Positions 1 to 12,153 are shown, numbered from the stretch's first letter. The stretch is 64,000 nucleotides of DNA from Pseudopyrenochaeta lycopersici (GCA_003313425.1 NHZP01000020.1:744001-808000), one strand, 5' to 3'. Notes: generated from the letters alone by a model not told the origin. Numbers and translations: made by a program.

Positions 1-1036
1 ATTGGCATTTCGATTTTGCACGCAGCGTTGCACATGGTCAAAATGGCACCGCTTGCCGCACTGCCGTCTCCTGGGTTATGGACGCCATCCACGATGTCTC
101 ACTGTTCTTACAAATAAGGTCCAATTCCAAAGCTCCTCACTTTGGCCGGCGCGTAAAGAAACACACCTGCGTGGTCTAATGGGGAGTGTGGTACGACATC
201 GCAGGGATGTCTGTTCAAGTGCGTTCAACAGCAATATCAATCACGCGTACCATAAGGATTCGAGCTCGGATAGAAATGCCAAAGCACGTAAAACACACAG
301 AAAATATACCAGGTGTTCGTAGCGGATGGATGGGTGTTGTCAAATTGAGAATTCAGCCGTACGGTAAACGCCTCCAACCGGGAGAAACTCGGCGAATCCC
401 TTGCGCAACCACCCGCATGTCACAGCCTCACGTATCAACATCTCTAGCACTTGTCCTACACATGCTTAGCTCTTGGTTCATCCTGAATCCTCTGTCTTTG
501 TTGCACACACTCTGCCCCAACTTTCCTTTTCTTCTTATTGGCGAGGTTTTCTCTCACAGCGGTAACCACATCCTAATACTGTTCTTAGGCACCCATCTTT
601 CTCAGTGCGGCACGGACTTGAAGCAGAGAGCCCAGACCTGTATCTTCGATCTTCCCAAAACATAGAAAGCGCTGGTTGGGGCATGTCATAAGCGTTTCCA
701 AGCCCCAGACCAACTTTTGTGTAGAGCTGAAGTGTAGCCTGGTTGAGGAGCGCTATAGCTGCAGACTAATCGGTGTCCTTTTGACACTCACATCCGCCCA
801 CACCATCTTCACCCAGTTCAATTCCAGGAAACCTTGCTAAAACAGCTACGCGACATCCACACATACCACCCCTCCAAATAGACTACTAGTTCGGTCAGCG
901 ACTGACTGAGAACTCTGATGAATTTTCAAAACTCGTTGCGTGCATGACAAGAGATTATACTAGGTGCTAGGTCCTCGATACGACAGACTTTCGTTACGAA
1001 GGGGAGCCAAATAAGAATTCCGCATTCAATCCTCCA
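1..1036. other. No convincing gene; 5' flank of the helicase gene
   Basis: I see no conserved protein or intron-bearing reading frame here. Two overlapping open frames (2-322 and 186-665) have low-complexity, non-family-like translations and I do not call them. The last 300 bases before the ATG at 1037 are probably the promoter and 5' leader of the helicase gene, but no clear TATA element or other motif stands out. Confidence 0.5.
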
Positions 1037-4033
1037 ATGGCGTCTCATACATCTAACAACGGAGAAAACGGCCATAAGGTTGTGAAGAAGGATGTTTCAA
1101 AACTCGTCGCCATACCAAATATACCTTTGCGAGTAAGACTTTCGAACGCAAATCCATCAAGCTTGACTTCGCCCATTGCAACTTCTTCAAATTCTGCGGC
1201 CCGCACTCGCTCCCCATCAAGTGCTGTTTCGACAACACGAAGTGCTGCGAATTCGTTGACAGACCTGCAAGGTCCAGTGAACCCGAGTGCCAAAACTGCT
1301 ACTGTAGACGTCACGGAACAAATCAAATGGGAGTACGATGTCTATGCTAGGCCCTTCGTCCCAGCGGCTCTACGATCAATCAACACGGAGAAAGAAACGC
1401 GTATAATTTCAAGCAGGCCAAAGCACGGGATTGACTACCAAGCCTACAAAATGGAATTTGCCGGATTCAGTTTCATACCCGATCCGCCCCCGAACACCAT
1501 AAATACTGAGTCTAAGCAGGCAAAGATACCGGAAACAGGACTCACTGTAGAAACCTACCTTGAATATTTCGATGCCTTGATGAATATCGAACGAACGGCC
1601 AAGGATCAGGAACACGAGACATATGCGCTGTACAGGGTGCCACTTCATCCCGTGTCAACACAAGAAGGCGATATATGGGCTTTGTCAGTCCCGGGTTTGA
1701 GGGAAGACAGTCCGTTCGTTGAAATGGGTGACACTGTGCGGATTCGTCAGTTATGGGTAGACGGCGCAGGGAACCCAGTACAAATGGCAACACCTCTAAC
1801 TGGCCACCAGATGGGCTATCCTGGACAACCGGTCGCCACTTACGAACTCTGGACTAAAATTCAACACAATACCTCCGTATACAGCGTGAACAGAGCGCAG
1901 GAGACCATCTATCTCAAAGCAGAAGGCCTTCGATTCCTGTATGTGGGACCTGTTTCGGTTCCTATGATAGTAAATGTTGTTTTCCCCCTTAAAGCTGGTC
2001 TGCTTAGGGACCAGCAGAGAGCACTTGTAAGCATCAGTTCAAAAATAAGGCCAGTGATGTACCCACAGACCCCGGGTCACTCCACGTTCCAGAAAACTGA
2101 TCAGAGTAATTTTGCGGAATCTCCTGATGCCAAGTACGCATCGACGATGGCGCTTAATAAGGGCGAAAAAGCAACACGGAATGATTGGACTCGCAGGGTG
2201 CTCTTCCCTGTTGAGTCTGATGGGCAACTTCAAACCAGGCTTAGAAATATCCCCCATCGTGATCTCTTCGACCACGCTATCAACTACGAACAGGCGCATG
2301 CAGTTAATGAAATTTGTACCAACGACTATGGTACGCTGCCATACCTAATTTCTGGACCTCCAGGTACCGGAAAGACTAAGACACTGGTTGAAATCACAAT
2401 GCAACTACTCAACACCACCAAGATTGCACATATAATTATATGTGCACCATCTGAAGCAGCTGCAGATACGCTAGCTTTACGCCTCAAGGATTACTTGAAC
2501 ATTAAGCAATTGTTTCGACTCAATAGGCCAGGGAGGCCTGACATTGAAGTGCCAAGAGAGCTTATGCAGCACTGCTATATTGAGAACGACATGTTCTACT
2601 TGCCATCTTTCAAAACACTGATGTCATTCAACGTTATTGTCACATCATGCAGAGACGCAGCGATCCTGGCCGAGGCTCGCTTGACTAACAATGACCTCTG
2701 GTCAATCGAAAGGAACATGATGTCTGCTTTCCATCCTGAAGACCAAGTGCGAACCAGTTTCTTGCATTGGGGTGCACTTCTCATCGATGAGGCAGCACAA
2801 GCTACCGAGATTGATGTTCTTCCCGCAATCAGCGTTGTATGTCCACCCCTGGAATATTCACTTCAACTCCCGCAGCCACGGTTCGTGATGGCAGGAGACG
2901 AGAATCAACTTGGCCCTCGAACTGCATCTCGTGACACTCGGTTTTCTAAATCACTCTTTGCTCGACTATTCGATCGACCGCTGTTCAAAAATCATCCACT
3001 GAGTCGGTCAAATATCAAGCCTTCTACTGGCCCACCAGTACTTAAGAAGTCCATGTTGCCGATCATCTGTCCACCTTTTACGCTGCTGATACGGAACTAT
3101 CGCTCTCACCCTGCTATCTTAAGCGTACCCAGCTCGCTTTTTTATAACGACACTCTTATACCCGAAGCCCACACGCCCTCTACACCACTTCAGCATTCCT
3201 CATTGTGGCGTGGTCGCAAATGGCCTGTCCTCTTCGTGCCGCATATGGGGCTGGATGAGATCGAGCGCGACGGCGGTGGATGGTACAATGCCTCTGAAGC
3301 TCGGCTGGCATGTTCGATCGCGGAACGACTTGTTGTCGAGAGCGAGGTTCAGCAAAGCGATATCTGCATCATGTCACCTTTCGCCGCCCAAGTCAAACTT
3401 CTGCGCGCTCTTATCAGGTCGAATATGTTCGGTCATGGAAAGGGGCTATGGGATGTCAACATTGGCCCTCTTGAAGCCTTCCAAGGCCTAGAGTCTCGCG
3501 TCGTTATCATTTGCACCACGCGCACAAGGGAAAGGTTTCTAGAGATGGATGAGCAGCGTGGCTTCGGTATTGTGCATCAAAAGCGCAAGATGAATGTCGC
3601 GCTAACGCGGGCAAAAGAAGCCCTTTTTGTGATTGGGAGTCCGAGGGTGTTGGCAAAGGATGAGCATTGGCGAAGTTTGTTAGCGTTTTGTTCAAGGAAT
3701 GGATTAGTGAGCGATGAGAGCGGTTTCAGGGATTTTGCGATCATGGAGGTAGGAAATGAAAAGGTTGGAGTGTTAGAGAGAGCCTTACTGGCTAAGGAAG
3801 AAGGAAAGAAGAATGATAGAAGGGCACTGGGTGCAGGCGTAGCTAGTCACGATTTGGGTGGAGAGTATGAAGCTTGGGTGGAGAGCCTACGCGAAGCGCT
3901 AGACGAAGAGGACGACGCAGAGGAGGATAATTTTGAGGAAGAACAACAAGAAGAAGAATATGATGATGAGAAGGAAACCGTGAGCGGAGATGAAAACTTA
4001 CGCAATGGGGCAAAAGAGAGCGGTAGTAATTAA
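1037..4033 (+). CDS. Superfamily 1 RNA helicase, MOV10/SDE3/SAD-3-like
   Basis: Intronless 998-residue protein with the SF1 UPF1-like helicase motifs in order: Walker A GPPGTGKTKT (about residue 438), motif II DEAAQATEID (about 583), motif III MAGDENQLGPR (about 617), motif IV NYRSHP (about 686), motif V EAFQGLESR (about 815) and motif VI NVALTRAKEA (about 853). The N-terminal 400 residues carry no cysteine/histidine module of the UPF1 type, and the C-terminal 50 are highly acidic (runs of Glu/Asp). The DEAA box and the missing CH domain point to the MOV10/SDE3/Hrr1/SAD-3 branch rather than UPF1 itself; members act as RNA helicases in small-RNA silencing, and Neurospora SAD-3 in meiotic silencing. 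The branch assignment is inference; the helicase call is secure. The ATG at 1037 is the first in frame and fits a disordered Ser/Asn-rich N-terminus. Confidence 0.93.
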   Translation: MASHTSNNGENGHKVVKKDVSKLVAIPNIPLRVRLSNANPSSLTSPIATSSNSAARTRSPSSAVSTTRSAANSLTDLQGPVNPSAKTATVDVTEQIKWEYDVYARPFVPAALRSINTEKETRIISSRPKHGIDYQAYKMEFAGFSFIPDPPPNTINTESKQAKIPETGLTVETYLEYFDALMNIERTAKDQEHETYALYRVPLHPVSTQEGDIWALSVPGLREDSPFVEMGDTVRIRQLWVDGAGNPVQMATPLTGHQMGYPGQPVATYELWTKIQHNTSVYSVNRAQETIYLKAEGLRFLYVGPVSVPMIVNVVFPLKAGLLRDQQRALVSISSKIRPVMYPQTPGHSTFQKTDQSNFAESPDAKYASTMALNKGEKATRNDWTRRVLFPVESDGQLQTRLRNIPHRDLFDHAINYEQAHAVNEICTNDYGTLPYLISGPPGTGKTKTLVEITMQLLNTTKIAHIIICAPSEAAADTLALRLKDYLNIKQLFRLNRPGRPDIEVPRELMQHCYIENDMFYLPSFKTLMSFNVIVTSCRDAAILAEARLTNNDLWSIERNMMSAFHPEDQVRTSFLHWGALLIDEAAQATEIDVLPAISVVCPPLEYSLQLPQPRFVMAGDENQLGPRTASRDTRFSKSLFARLFDRPLFKNHPLSRSNIKPSTGPPVLKKSMLPIICPPFTLLIRNYRSHPAILSVPSSLFYNDTLIPEAHTPSTPLQHSSLWRGRKWPVLFVPHMGLDEIERDGGGWYNASEARLACSIAERLVVESEVQQSDICIMSPFAAQVKLLRALIRSNMFGHGKGLWDVNIGPLEAFQGLESRVVIICTTRTRERFLEMDEQRGFGIVHQKRKMNVALTRAKEALFVIGSPRVLAKDEHWRSLLAFCSRNGLVSDESGFRDFAIMEVGNEKVGVLERALLAKEEGKKNDRRALGAGVASHDLGGEYEAWVESLREALDEEDDAEEDNFEEEQQEEEYDDEKETVSGDENLRNGAKESGSN

Positions 4034-4534
4034 CAAGGGAGGTAAGCAAGACGATGCTTAGACGAATTCGTTCCTAGCCAACTTATCGAGAGAGTTAAGC
4101 CAGAGTTCGGGATAGTGAATTGAAGGTAAATATGTTTCGATCGATTTTTAGTAGCTCAAATATTAGGTAATTGCGCACTTCAAGAATTGCACCTCTTTCC
4201 CAAGTATTGTGATGACTTCGCAAACACCAGAGAGCCTTTTCAGCATGACCAAGGTGCAGTCTCAAAGATGGGCAACCCGAAATGACCTATTAAGTCTTCC
4301 TTCTCATGCGCCGGATTTCAAACAGAAAGGTCTGGGCTAAAAGCTTTTTTAGCCCACAACTAAACTCGCTAAAACCTTGATCAATGGAATTTCGGATTTA
4401 ATCGTGATGTTGTTCCTAATACTGGCTTCATAAAATAAGGAAGCCATTCCTCAATAATGACTGCATACCAGATGGAGTAAGCATATGACAGACTTGACCG
4501 CACGTTTACACCAGTGTGCTTCGATGGCAACACG
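4034..4534. other. Intergenic region between convergent genes
   Basis: About 500 bases between the convergent stop codons of the helicase gene and the Mit1-like gene. It presumably contains both 3' untranslated regions. I see no further gene, repeat or structured element. Confidence 0.5.
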
Positions 4535-7500
4535 CTAATGCCCGAGAAAATTGCGCAACGCATTTTCCACGTGTTGATCTTCAGTTACCGGATTTTCCTG
4601 TTGCATCTGCACGGTGCGTTGTGGTTGAGCAGGTAGGCCATGAATGTAGCTTCCCGCACTTTCCGGCGCGATATTCACCGGACCTGTATGAATGTTTGGG
4701 ACTTCGCGCTGCAGAGGCCCAGACATATGCCCGCGCTGCGGTGGACCTGAGGAGGCCATGTTATTAGCCCCTGAAAGCGGTGCCTGTGGCTTGTACTGTT
4801 CCTGAGGCTGATTACGTCCATCGACGTTTGGTGGTCCTGCAGACGGCGGGGTTGGAAGTGGCAGCCCATTCTTCAACGCCGCAGCTTTTTCCCTATCTTT
4901 CTTCTTCTGCTGCACAAGCGTACCTTTGACACCGCGGAGATACTTCATTGCGGCTTCCACTAAATCTTTCTTCTCTGGTGAATTCTTGAGTGCTTCCAGC
5001 ATCTCGCGGACTTGAGTTTCGCTCTTGATATGGGGGCATGTACGCGAGTGACCAAAATGCGCAAGCCCACAGAGGCCACAGTATTCGACACCCGCTACTT
5101 TGAGTTCGCATGCGCCTTGTGGATGATTCTTACGGCAGGCAGGGCAGGCGTAGTTGCTCAGAGAGTCATATGTGGGCCTAAAAGGGGAGCGAGTGGGAAG
5201 TTTGGCACGTTGGAAGGCCTTCACATTTGCCCCGTTTGTCGTTGGTGCTTTTGAAACTGTTGATAGTGAAGGATTAATGAACCTGAACGGTACGAGATGA
5301 GCAGGGGCATTGCTGAAGGGTGCTGGAGGAAGGCTGGGCTGCGCTCGACCCGCAGAAGGAAAAGAGAAGTAGTCAAGGTGGTGACTGCTTTTGTTTGGTG
5401 GTGACCGCAACGACAAAGTGACATCGGGGATTCTGGGCTCTAATTTTGATGAAACTTTGAAAGGTACAGAATTTGTACTTGCAGTAATGCTGCTCGGAAG
5501 AGGATCCAAGACTTCGTCAGCATCGAGTTGAATGGGTTCCAAATCATCCTCACTCTCTTCGGTGTTGGCGTAGAAATCGGTATCACTTTCTGAGCTAACC
5601 TTCTTCTTGCGTTTCTTGTTTATTTCCTTGATAGGCGAGTCAGCAAGAGCGTCTTCAAAGACATCTTCTCCAACACGTGAAGCAACCCCAGTACTGTCCC
5701 TTTCGGTCGCATAATCAATATTCTAGTCACATTAGCGATCGCTGCTGTTTCGAGCAAGATAACACACACCGCTTTCGCTCGTCTTCCTCTACCCATAGCC
5801 TCTGCTCGAGCAAGGGCTTCTGCTGCTGCTGCAGCACGACGTTCTCTGAGAATCTTGTCCCAAACGCCCGGGTCGGGAGCAGCTTCTTCGTCAACAGTGT
5901 CGAAATCGTCTTGCAAACCGCCTTTATCATTTGCCCAAATGCGAGCAAAGCTAAATTGCGACTCAGCCGAATTATCACTGCTTGTCCTTGTGTTTTCAAT
6001 CTGACTTCGGTCAAGCAACTTCTCAATAGACGCGTCATCATAGCGAATGTCGTTCTCCGCACCATCGTCCTTAAAGAGTTCTGCTGCACCAAACCTTAAG
6101 ATAGACTCCACGTCTTGCTCTTCAATATTGTCAGTGTCCATTTGTTCGACAACTACATGATCAAGGGCCATTTTCTTCCTGCCCATCTGCATGATCTTTT
6201 CCTCGACAGATCCTCTCGTCGTCAATTGCAGACACAGTACTTTCTTCTTCTGCCCAATACGATGTGCTCGGGCAATTGCTTGGATATCTTGATGTGGGTT
6301 CCAGTCTGGATCGAGGATGATAACTGTATCGGCAGTAGCTAGATTAATGCCAACCCCACCAGCTCGTGTGGATAGGAGGAAAGCGAAGAGAGGAGAGTCA
6401 GGAGCATTGAACTGATCAATCCGCTTCTGCTTTTCCAAAGAGCCCATTGTTCCATCAAGACGCTGGTACAAAAGCTGCATACCGTCCATGAAGTCTTCGA
6501 TGACACTAAGCATGTCAAGGAACTGGCTGAAGATGAGAACACGGTGACCGCGTTCTTTGAGCTTTGGTAGTAGTAGTTCAAGAAGGGTAAGCTTTGCGGA
6601 TGCCTCGACTAGGTTGCGATGGGAGACAGCAGCAACGTCAGTTCGCTCTTCAATCTCGCGACTGTAGACAAATGGATGGCAAAGACACTTGCGCAACTGC
6701 ATGAGAATGTTGCTGAGTTTCGCCCGTTCCTGTTGCTTGAGTTTATCTGACGTGAATAGAGCCTTCAGGAGTTCAGGGCTCTTGGATAGGATTGACTTGT
6801 ATAGCTGCTTTTGCAGATGGCTCATGGAGATGGGCAGGATAATCTGACCGAGCGGCGGAAGGAAGGTCAGTACTTGTGCCTTGGTTCGTCGAAGTATGAA
6901 TGGCCGAATCTGGTCATGAAGTTCCTTGATGTTCTCCGACGTCATCTCCGCATATTTCTCCTCGAGTTCAGCAGCCTTGACGTCCTCGTCCAGAAACTGT
7001 ATCAGATTGAAGAGCTCACGAGCATTGTTCTGCAGAGGTGTGCCAGTCAGGAGTAATCTAAAAGGAACCCGTACTGAAGCTAAAGCGGTGTACAATTGAC
7101 TCTTGTCGTTCTTCAATCTTTGGCCTTCATCGACGATAAGGCCTGCCCAGTTGACACTCCGAAAGACCCGTCTACAGCTATCATTGGTAGCAGCTTCATA
7201 GGAAGTAACGACGACATGGCATCGCAGCTCCTTCGTTCCCTCTGGATACATCTCATGCTTGTAAGCCATTTGGCGAGACAGAGCTGAGCCAAAATATGCA
7301 ACGACGCGTAACGATGGTGCCCATTGCTTGATCTCTCGCCGCCAGTTTGCACAAGTCGAATTTGGGACCACGATGAGGAAGGGGAAGCAGTTATGCTCCC
7401 GAAAAAGCGTGGCCATAAAGCCGATAACCTGAATAGTCTTGCCAAGACCCATCTCGTCAGCGAGGATGCCATTTTTCTGACAATACCATTGATAATATAT

Positions 7501-9919
7501 CCAATTCAGGCCCTCGATTTGGTATTTCATGAGCTCACCACCGACGAGATTTTCTGGCTGCTTCTCCCTCTCGAGCTTGGCAAATGGGGTATTGCGGATT
7601 TTTTCGAGACGGCCTTTTAATGTGCCTTGCTTGGGATATCTAACATAACGGCCTGTAACCCAGTCGTTGTAGGCTGTTACAAAGTCCAGCCATCTATCGC
7701 CGTCTTCCGATGTAGGCACCTTCTCCCACACTGCATCTTCATATCCTAGACCCTTGTATTTGATGAGTGCCTTTTCTACCTCTTTAATGCGAGCCTTGTC
7801 AATTTCTTCGCTGCGGACTTCGACATAATTTGTGTATTTGATGTCTAAAACAATATCGATGCGTAAGTATTCTTCAGGTATAGCGTCTTCGGTTCGCATC
7901 TTTGGTCCATCCTCGCGCTTGAAGAAGGCCTTGCGCATAACGGGGGCCGTGACACCCCACGTCCAGGCCCCGGAGGACCATGTCGCCCGAAAGTAGGACT
8001 GGTCCTCCCATTTAATCAGATACTGCTTGTCATCTTCGTTGACAAGATCGCAGGATGTTCCAGGGCGGTATGTCTCCACATCTGATGGTCTCCAGGCGAT
8101 GATAGCTCCGACCTTCTGTGTGCCTGTGTCAATGCATTCTTTGCAAAGCCACTTTCCAGAATATTCCCTAAATCGCTCATCTGCCATCTCAACGTCATCG
8201 CGGTTGACGTCCATCGCATACTGGGATAGCGGTGGTAAATGGTAATAGTGCCAGGCACGAGAACACTTGGTACACCTGAACAGCACGTTTTGGGAATTGT
8301 TGATAAGCTCAGCTGGGACATCAACGACGGGATCTTCACCGCCATTGTTCTCACGGTCCTTCATCTCCTGATGAGTTGTCCTTCGTAATCTGAACGGTCT
8401 GCAAGAAGCACCGGATTGTTCACAATCCTGACACCGCGACAAGTCAGGGGCTGTTGCATCTTTCTTTCTGTAAAAGTTGATGCACCGCTTGCATTGTAGA
8501 ACGAAGTTCTCATCGCCAACTTTAGATACGAGATGGTCACGAGTTGACCGGTTGCCTAAGCAGTTCTTATGATAGGCGAGAGAACAGCCTTGACAATAGA
8601 TCAATGGAGCAACGTTTGGTCCGTCGAAACAGACTTCGCAACCTTCGGCGTGACGGGAACGAAAGAGGTTGCTCCTGGGGAGTTTTGTAAAACTCTCGCG
8701 AATCACAGTGACCTTCTGCGCCACCACTCTAGGCTCAGAGTCCGAGCGATAAATATCGTCAATGTCCGCTTCTTGCATGTTGTTCATCGTGCGTGTTGAG
8801 CGGTCAGACTGCCGTACACCAATTCTGGGCACTTTTTCAGTCTTCGAGGCAAGTGTAGACCGCCGTTTACGTTTTCGACCCGGTACAACGTCTGAGCGCA
8901 GAATATCTGAGGAATTTTGGTCGTATGAGTCTTCCGCCTCCTCGCCTTCGTCTTCGTCATCGTCGTCGTCGTCTTCGTAGGCGCGAACGTTTATTGACTG
9001 TCTGGTGGACCGACGGGTTGGCTCTTGCACGACTTTTCGCTTTCGGCTTTGTTTCCTGCTACTGAGATGTGAGTCATCGTCGCTGGTAGAGAGCTCGATC
9101 ATGTCACTTTGGCGTGAACGAGTCCGTGAAGAACGTCCACTGTCAGCCCTATGCTTCGCCAACATACGCATGCGGCCGATGCGATGTCTCCGTAAATGTG
9201 ATTCCAGCTCTTCATCTTCTGAGGACGAGAGAGTAATAGTCGAGATATCGACGAAGCCATCTTTGTTTGCCCTCGCGGTTCTGCCGCGGAGTCTCATATC
9301 TTCCCCGTCGTTGTCTGCGCTGGAAGAGGTCGCATACGAATTGTTTTTTGATATGAATTTATGTAGTGCTTCTGGGCCACCAGACAGGTGTAAAAGACGA
9401 TCAAATGTGATCTGTATCACGTCAGAGGCGCTTGAGGTATAGATGGGTACTGAAAAAGAAATCAAGGCTGTATAACCATGAAAGTCGTGTTGAGCGCTCT
9501 AGGTTTCATCATTCGCTCTACTAATGCCTTTACCAACTCCTAGAGACCCTCTCTCATTTGCTTCTACAAATCTCACTTACCACTTTAGTCTTGTTGTCCC
9601 ATAGTTTGACCTCGTACATGGAGGTTCCTCTCGTGGAGAAGTCCCGGATTATGGTGTCCACCTCCTCCTTGGGCTCGTAATACGTGTATTCGTGCTTGTT
9701 GCGGACTGGTAGAGCTCGCACATACATTAGCCTTCGCTTTGCCAGCATTGGCTCGACTCTCAGAGCGCGTCCCTCCTCTACTGATCCATCTTCCGAAATA
9801 AACTCAGCTGGTGAGCAGGAAGCCTGGGTTGCCAATTCCGGGCGAGGAGCACTTGGTTTATTGCTAGGCCGCTTCTGGAAAGAAGCCATAAGTTCGGCGC
9901 CATTTTCGTCGCTGCTCAT
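4535..9919 (-). CDS. mit1: Mit1/CHD3-type SNF2 chromatin remodelling ATPase
   Basis: Roughly 1,728 residues in at least three exons. The first coding exon (9919 to 9581) holds a chromo/tudor-like N-terminus ending KLWDNKTKV. The main exon runs from about 9449 to 5768, with PHD-type Cys clusters (CEVCFDGP, CQGC, CKRC; then CQDC, CTKC), two degenerate chromodomains (YLIKWEDQSY, LIKYKGLGYEDAVWEKV), the SNF2 ATPase (DEMGLGKTIQV, DEGQRLKN box) and helicase C (IARAHRIGQKKKV). A 68-nt intron (about 5767-5700, GTGTGT...GAAAG) joins it to a last exon containing a CPAC-x(n)-CGLCG zinc finger typical of the Mit1 C-terminus. Mit1 is the remodelling subunit of the fission-yeast SHREC heterochromatin silencing complex. 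The first splice is unresolved: GTAAGT at 9580 and TTTTCAG at 9450 leave the frame off by one base. The gene is divergent from the MRM1-like gene. Confidence 0.9.
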
Positions 9920-10267
9920 CCTGTACTGGGAGCCAATATTCTTCCTATCACCGGACCATTAAAGGTTGTGCGGACACGAGCGGCGGGAGGTTTGGCGCAG
10001 ACTTGGGGGTTCCGTGAGAGGCTCAGAAGTATCGATAGAACGCGAGGCTGAAGAGGCGACGCGCAGGGGCGAATAGCATATGTGCCGGCGTTTGAAGGCG
10101 GAAATTGTTGGTGAAGGCCAGCCACAATGCGATGCGACAAGGTACAAACACGTGATCACGTGTTCCGGCTAAAGCTTAGCGTGACCATGGGCTGGAACTT
10201 TTTGTTGCATCTTTTATGCACCGACAATGAACTTAGAAAAGTGCTTCACGTTCCACATCACACTGTA
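9920..10267. promoter_or_regulatory. Divergent intergenic region (Mit1-like / MRM1-like)
   Basis: About 350 bases separate the two divergent translation starts, so both promoters must lie here. An in-frame extension of the MRM1-like protein back to an ATG at 10127 would shorten it to about 207 bases. A palindromic CACGTGATCACGTG sits at 10149-10162. It contains two CACGTG E-box half units and could bind a bHLH factor (inference). Confidence 0.45.
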
Positions 10268-12153
10268 ATGGTATATCCTCTCCTTCTTAGTAGCACGCTA
10301 CTTCGTACACAGCGCACAAACATCCCACGCATATTCAATCGCTACAAGTCCATCACTGCAGCCATCGAAAGAGGCAGACAGGGCAGCCCCGATCGTCCAT
10401 CACGACCCGGCGCGCACAGAAAATTTGCAGATGCGGGGAATGAAAGGGTGAAAACTCGCCGGGAGGAAAGATTTGAACGCTTTGGTCCGCCCAGAGCTGA
10501 CAGCAATGCACCGCAGAGTTCTCGTGAAGAGCGCTCGAGAGGGGGTCGAGGGGAGAGAGTGACAGCACCTCAGAGTAGCAGGTTTGGGCGTGTTGGTCCA
10601 CCTCGGGCTCGCGATGCTGCCTCAAGTAGGTTCAGGGAAGACAAGCCACAAAGGGATGGGGATGAGCCACCACGACGCTTTCACGAAGAGCACTTCAAAA
10701 CTACACCAGATAGATCTGCGAGGTCCGGCGGGACGGCCGGACTTGACCGAAAGCCATGGTCAGGTTATGCAGATACTAGAGGATCTCGAAGTGAGCGACT
10801 TGATAAACGCAGTAGCATAGCCCCACGAAGAGAAGGACCGTCAAACACCAGAGAAGATAGAAACTTTAAACGAGTCAAGAGCTTCGACAACCCTAGGAAC
10901 TCGTACTCCGCTATATCACAAAGTGAGGGCTCTGGCAATGCAACCGAGCGTCTGCGAGAGTCACGGTTGTCTCATCGCCCCGACTCCAAAGGAGCCCGCA
11001 GAGAACGATCCGGGAGAGAACATACTCGTGAGTCTGCACAAAAGCACTCTGACTCGTCATCCAGCACGAGAACCACTACGGACACCCAGAACCCCTCGGT
11101 GCGAGGACCAGAATCGCTCCCCTACACGACCGCCGCCTCTGAGTTTATATACGGACACTCCAGCGTTCTCGCTGCTGTCAAAGCAAACCGGCGCAAATTC
11201 TACTCTCTCTACGTTCACTCGAGGGGCGCAAGTAGAGACGGTCTTATGGCGCGCATAAGAGCGAATAAGTTGTTTCCCATCACAAAGGAAGTAGGAGACG
11301 AATACTTGCGCGCCATGGACAAGGCCAGTTGTGGGCGGCCCCACAACGGAGTCATTTTGGAAGCTTCAGCTCTTCCCGTCCCTCCCATCACCGAATTGAA
11401 GACCGCGTCTATCGAGGATGAGAGTTTCAGCGTCTCTCTTGATAGCCAGAGCGCAGAAGATGCTGCCGTCAATGGCAAGCAAGAGCTATATTCATACAAA
11501 TCGGCGGGTTGGAGGCATCCTCTGATACTGTATGTTGACGGCGTGGTAAGTCACCTCATGATCCTCACTTCCTTACCTAACACTGCTAGCTCGATGAAGG
11601 AAACCTGGGAGCCATCGCCCGCTCCGCATACTTCCTCAACGTTGATGCGATTGTAACCCCTACCCGACAAACGGCGCCGTGGAGCCACATAGCCCTCAAA
11701 GCCTCCGCGGGTGCTGCAGAAGCTATCCCGCTCTTCAAAGTGGGAGAGCCGACTGACTTCCTTGGGAAGAGCTCACGGGCGGGCTGGAGAATATATGCCA
11801 GCAATGCTGTACCCCCAGCCCTTTCCGTCTCAGCCTCTAACCCAGAGGGCCAGGACCAGGGGACAAGTAAAGTAGTTTACACGGTTGCGAGGAGTACAAA
11901 ACAACTTCCGGCAGGTCATTGCCCGGTGGCAGAGCACCCTACTATCTTAATGATGGGCGCCGAGGGAACAGGGCTGAGGAGCAGCCTGCTGAACTTGGCG
12001 CATTACAACATTGGCATTCCCCATGGGCGCAAAGTCGATGAAGTCGGCGTTGACAGCTTGAACGTCAGCGTAGCAGCATCCTTGCTGTGCTACGAGATGC
12101 TGCAGAAGCCAAAGTTGCAACCGTTGCGCAACCCTGAGGAGATGCTTTTTTAA
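10268..12153 (+). CDS. MRM1: Mitochondrial SpoU-type rRNA 2'-O-methyltransferase (MRM1-like)
   Basis: Two exons (10268-11545 and 11590-12153) joined across a 44-nt intron (GTAAGT...CTGCTAG) in phase 0; about 613 residues. Order: a short basic presequence beginning MVYPLLLSSTLLRTQ, a long Arg/Ser-rich disordered stretch (about residues 35-280), the SpoU substrate-binding domain (FIYGHSSVLAAVKANRRKFY, about 292), and the SPOUT trefoil-knot domain with motif 1 DEGNLGAIARSAYF, motif 2 MMGAEGTGL and motif 3 VDSLNVSVAASLL. Yeast Mrm1 methylates the ribose of a conserved guanosine in mitochondrial large-subunit rRNA, and the same role is likely here. I chose the ATG at 10268 because it gives a mitochondrial targeting-like N-terminus; an in-frame ATG at 10127 would add 47 residues. 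The roughly 250-residue basic linker is much longer than in yeast Mrm1. Confidence 0.92.

Noticed and set aside
160..240. tRNA-like boxes (TGGTCTAATGG and TGTTCAAGTGC)
   Set aside because: The spacing is about right for A and B boxes, but I cannot pair an acceptor stem or anticodon arm.
10127..10267. Earlier start of the MRM1-like protein at 10127
   Set aside because: In frame, but the 47 extra residues are not targeting-like, whereas the ATG at 10268 begins a typical mitochondrial presequence. Not excluded by sequence alone.
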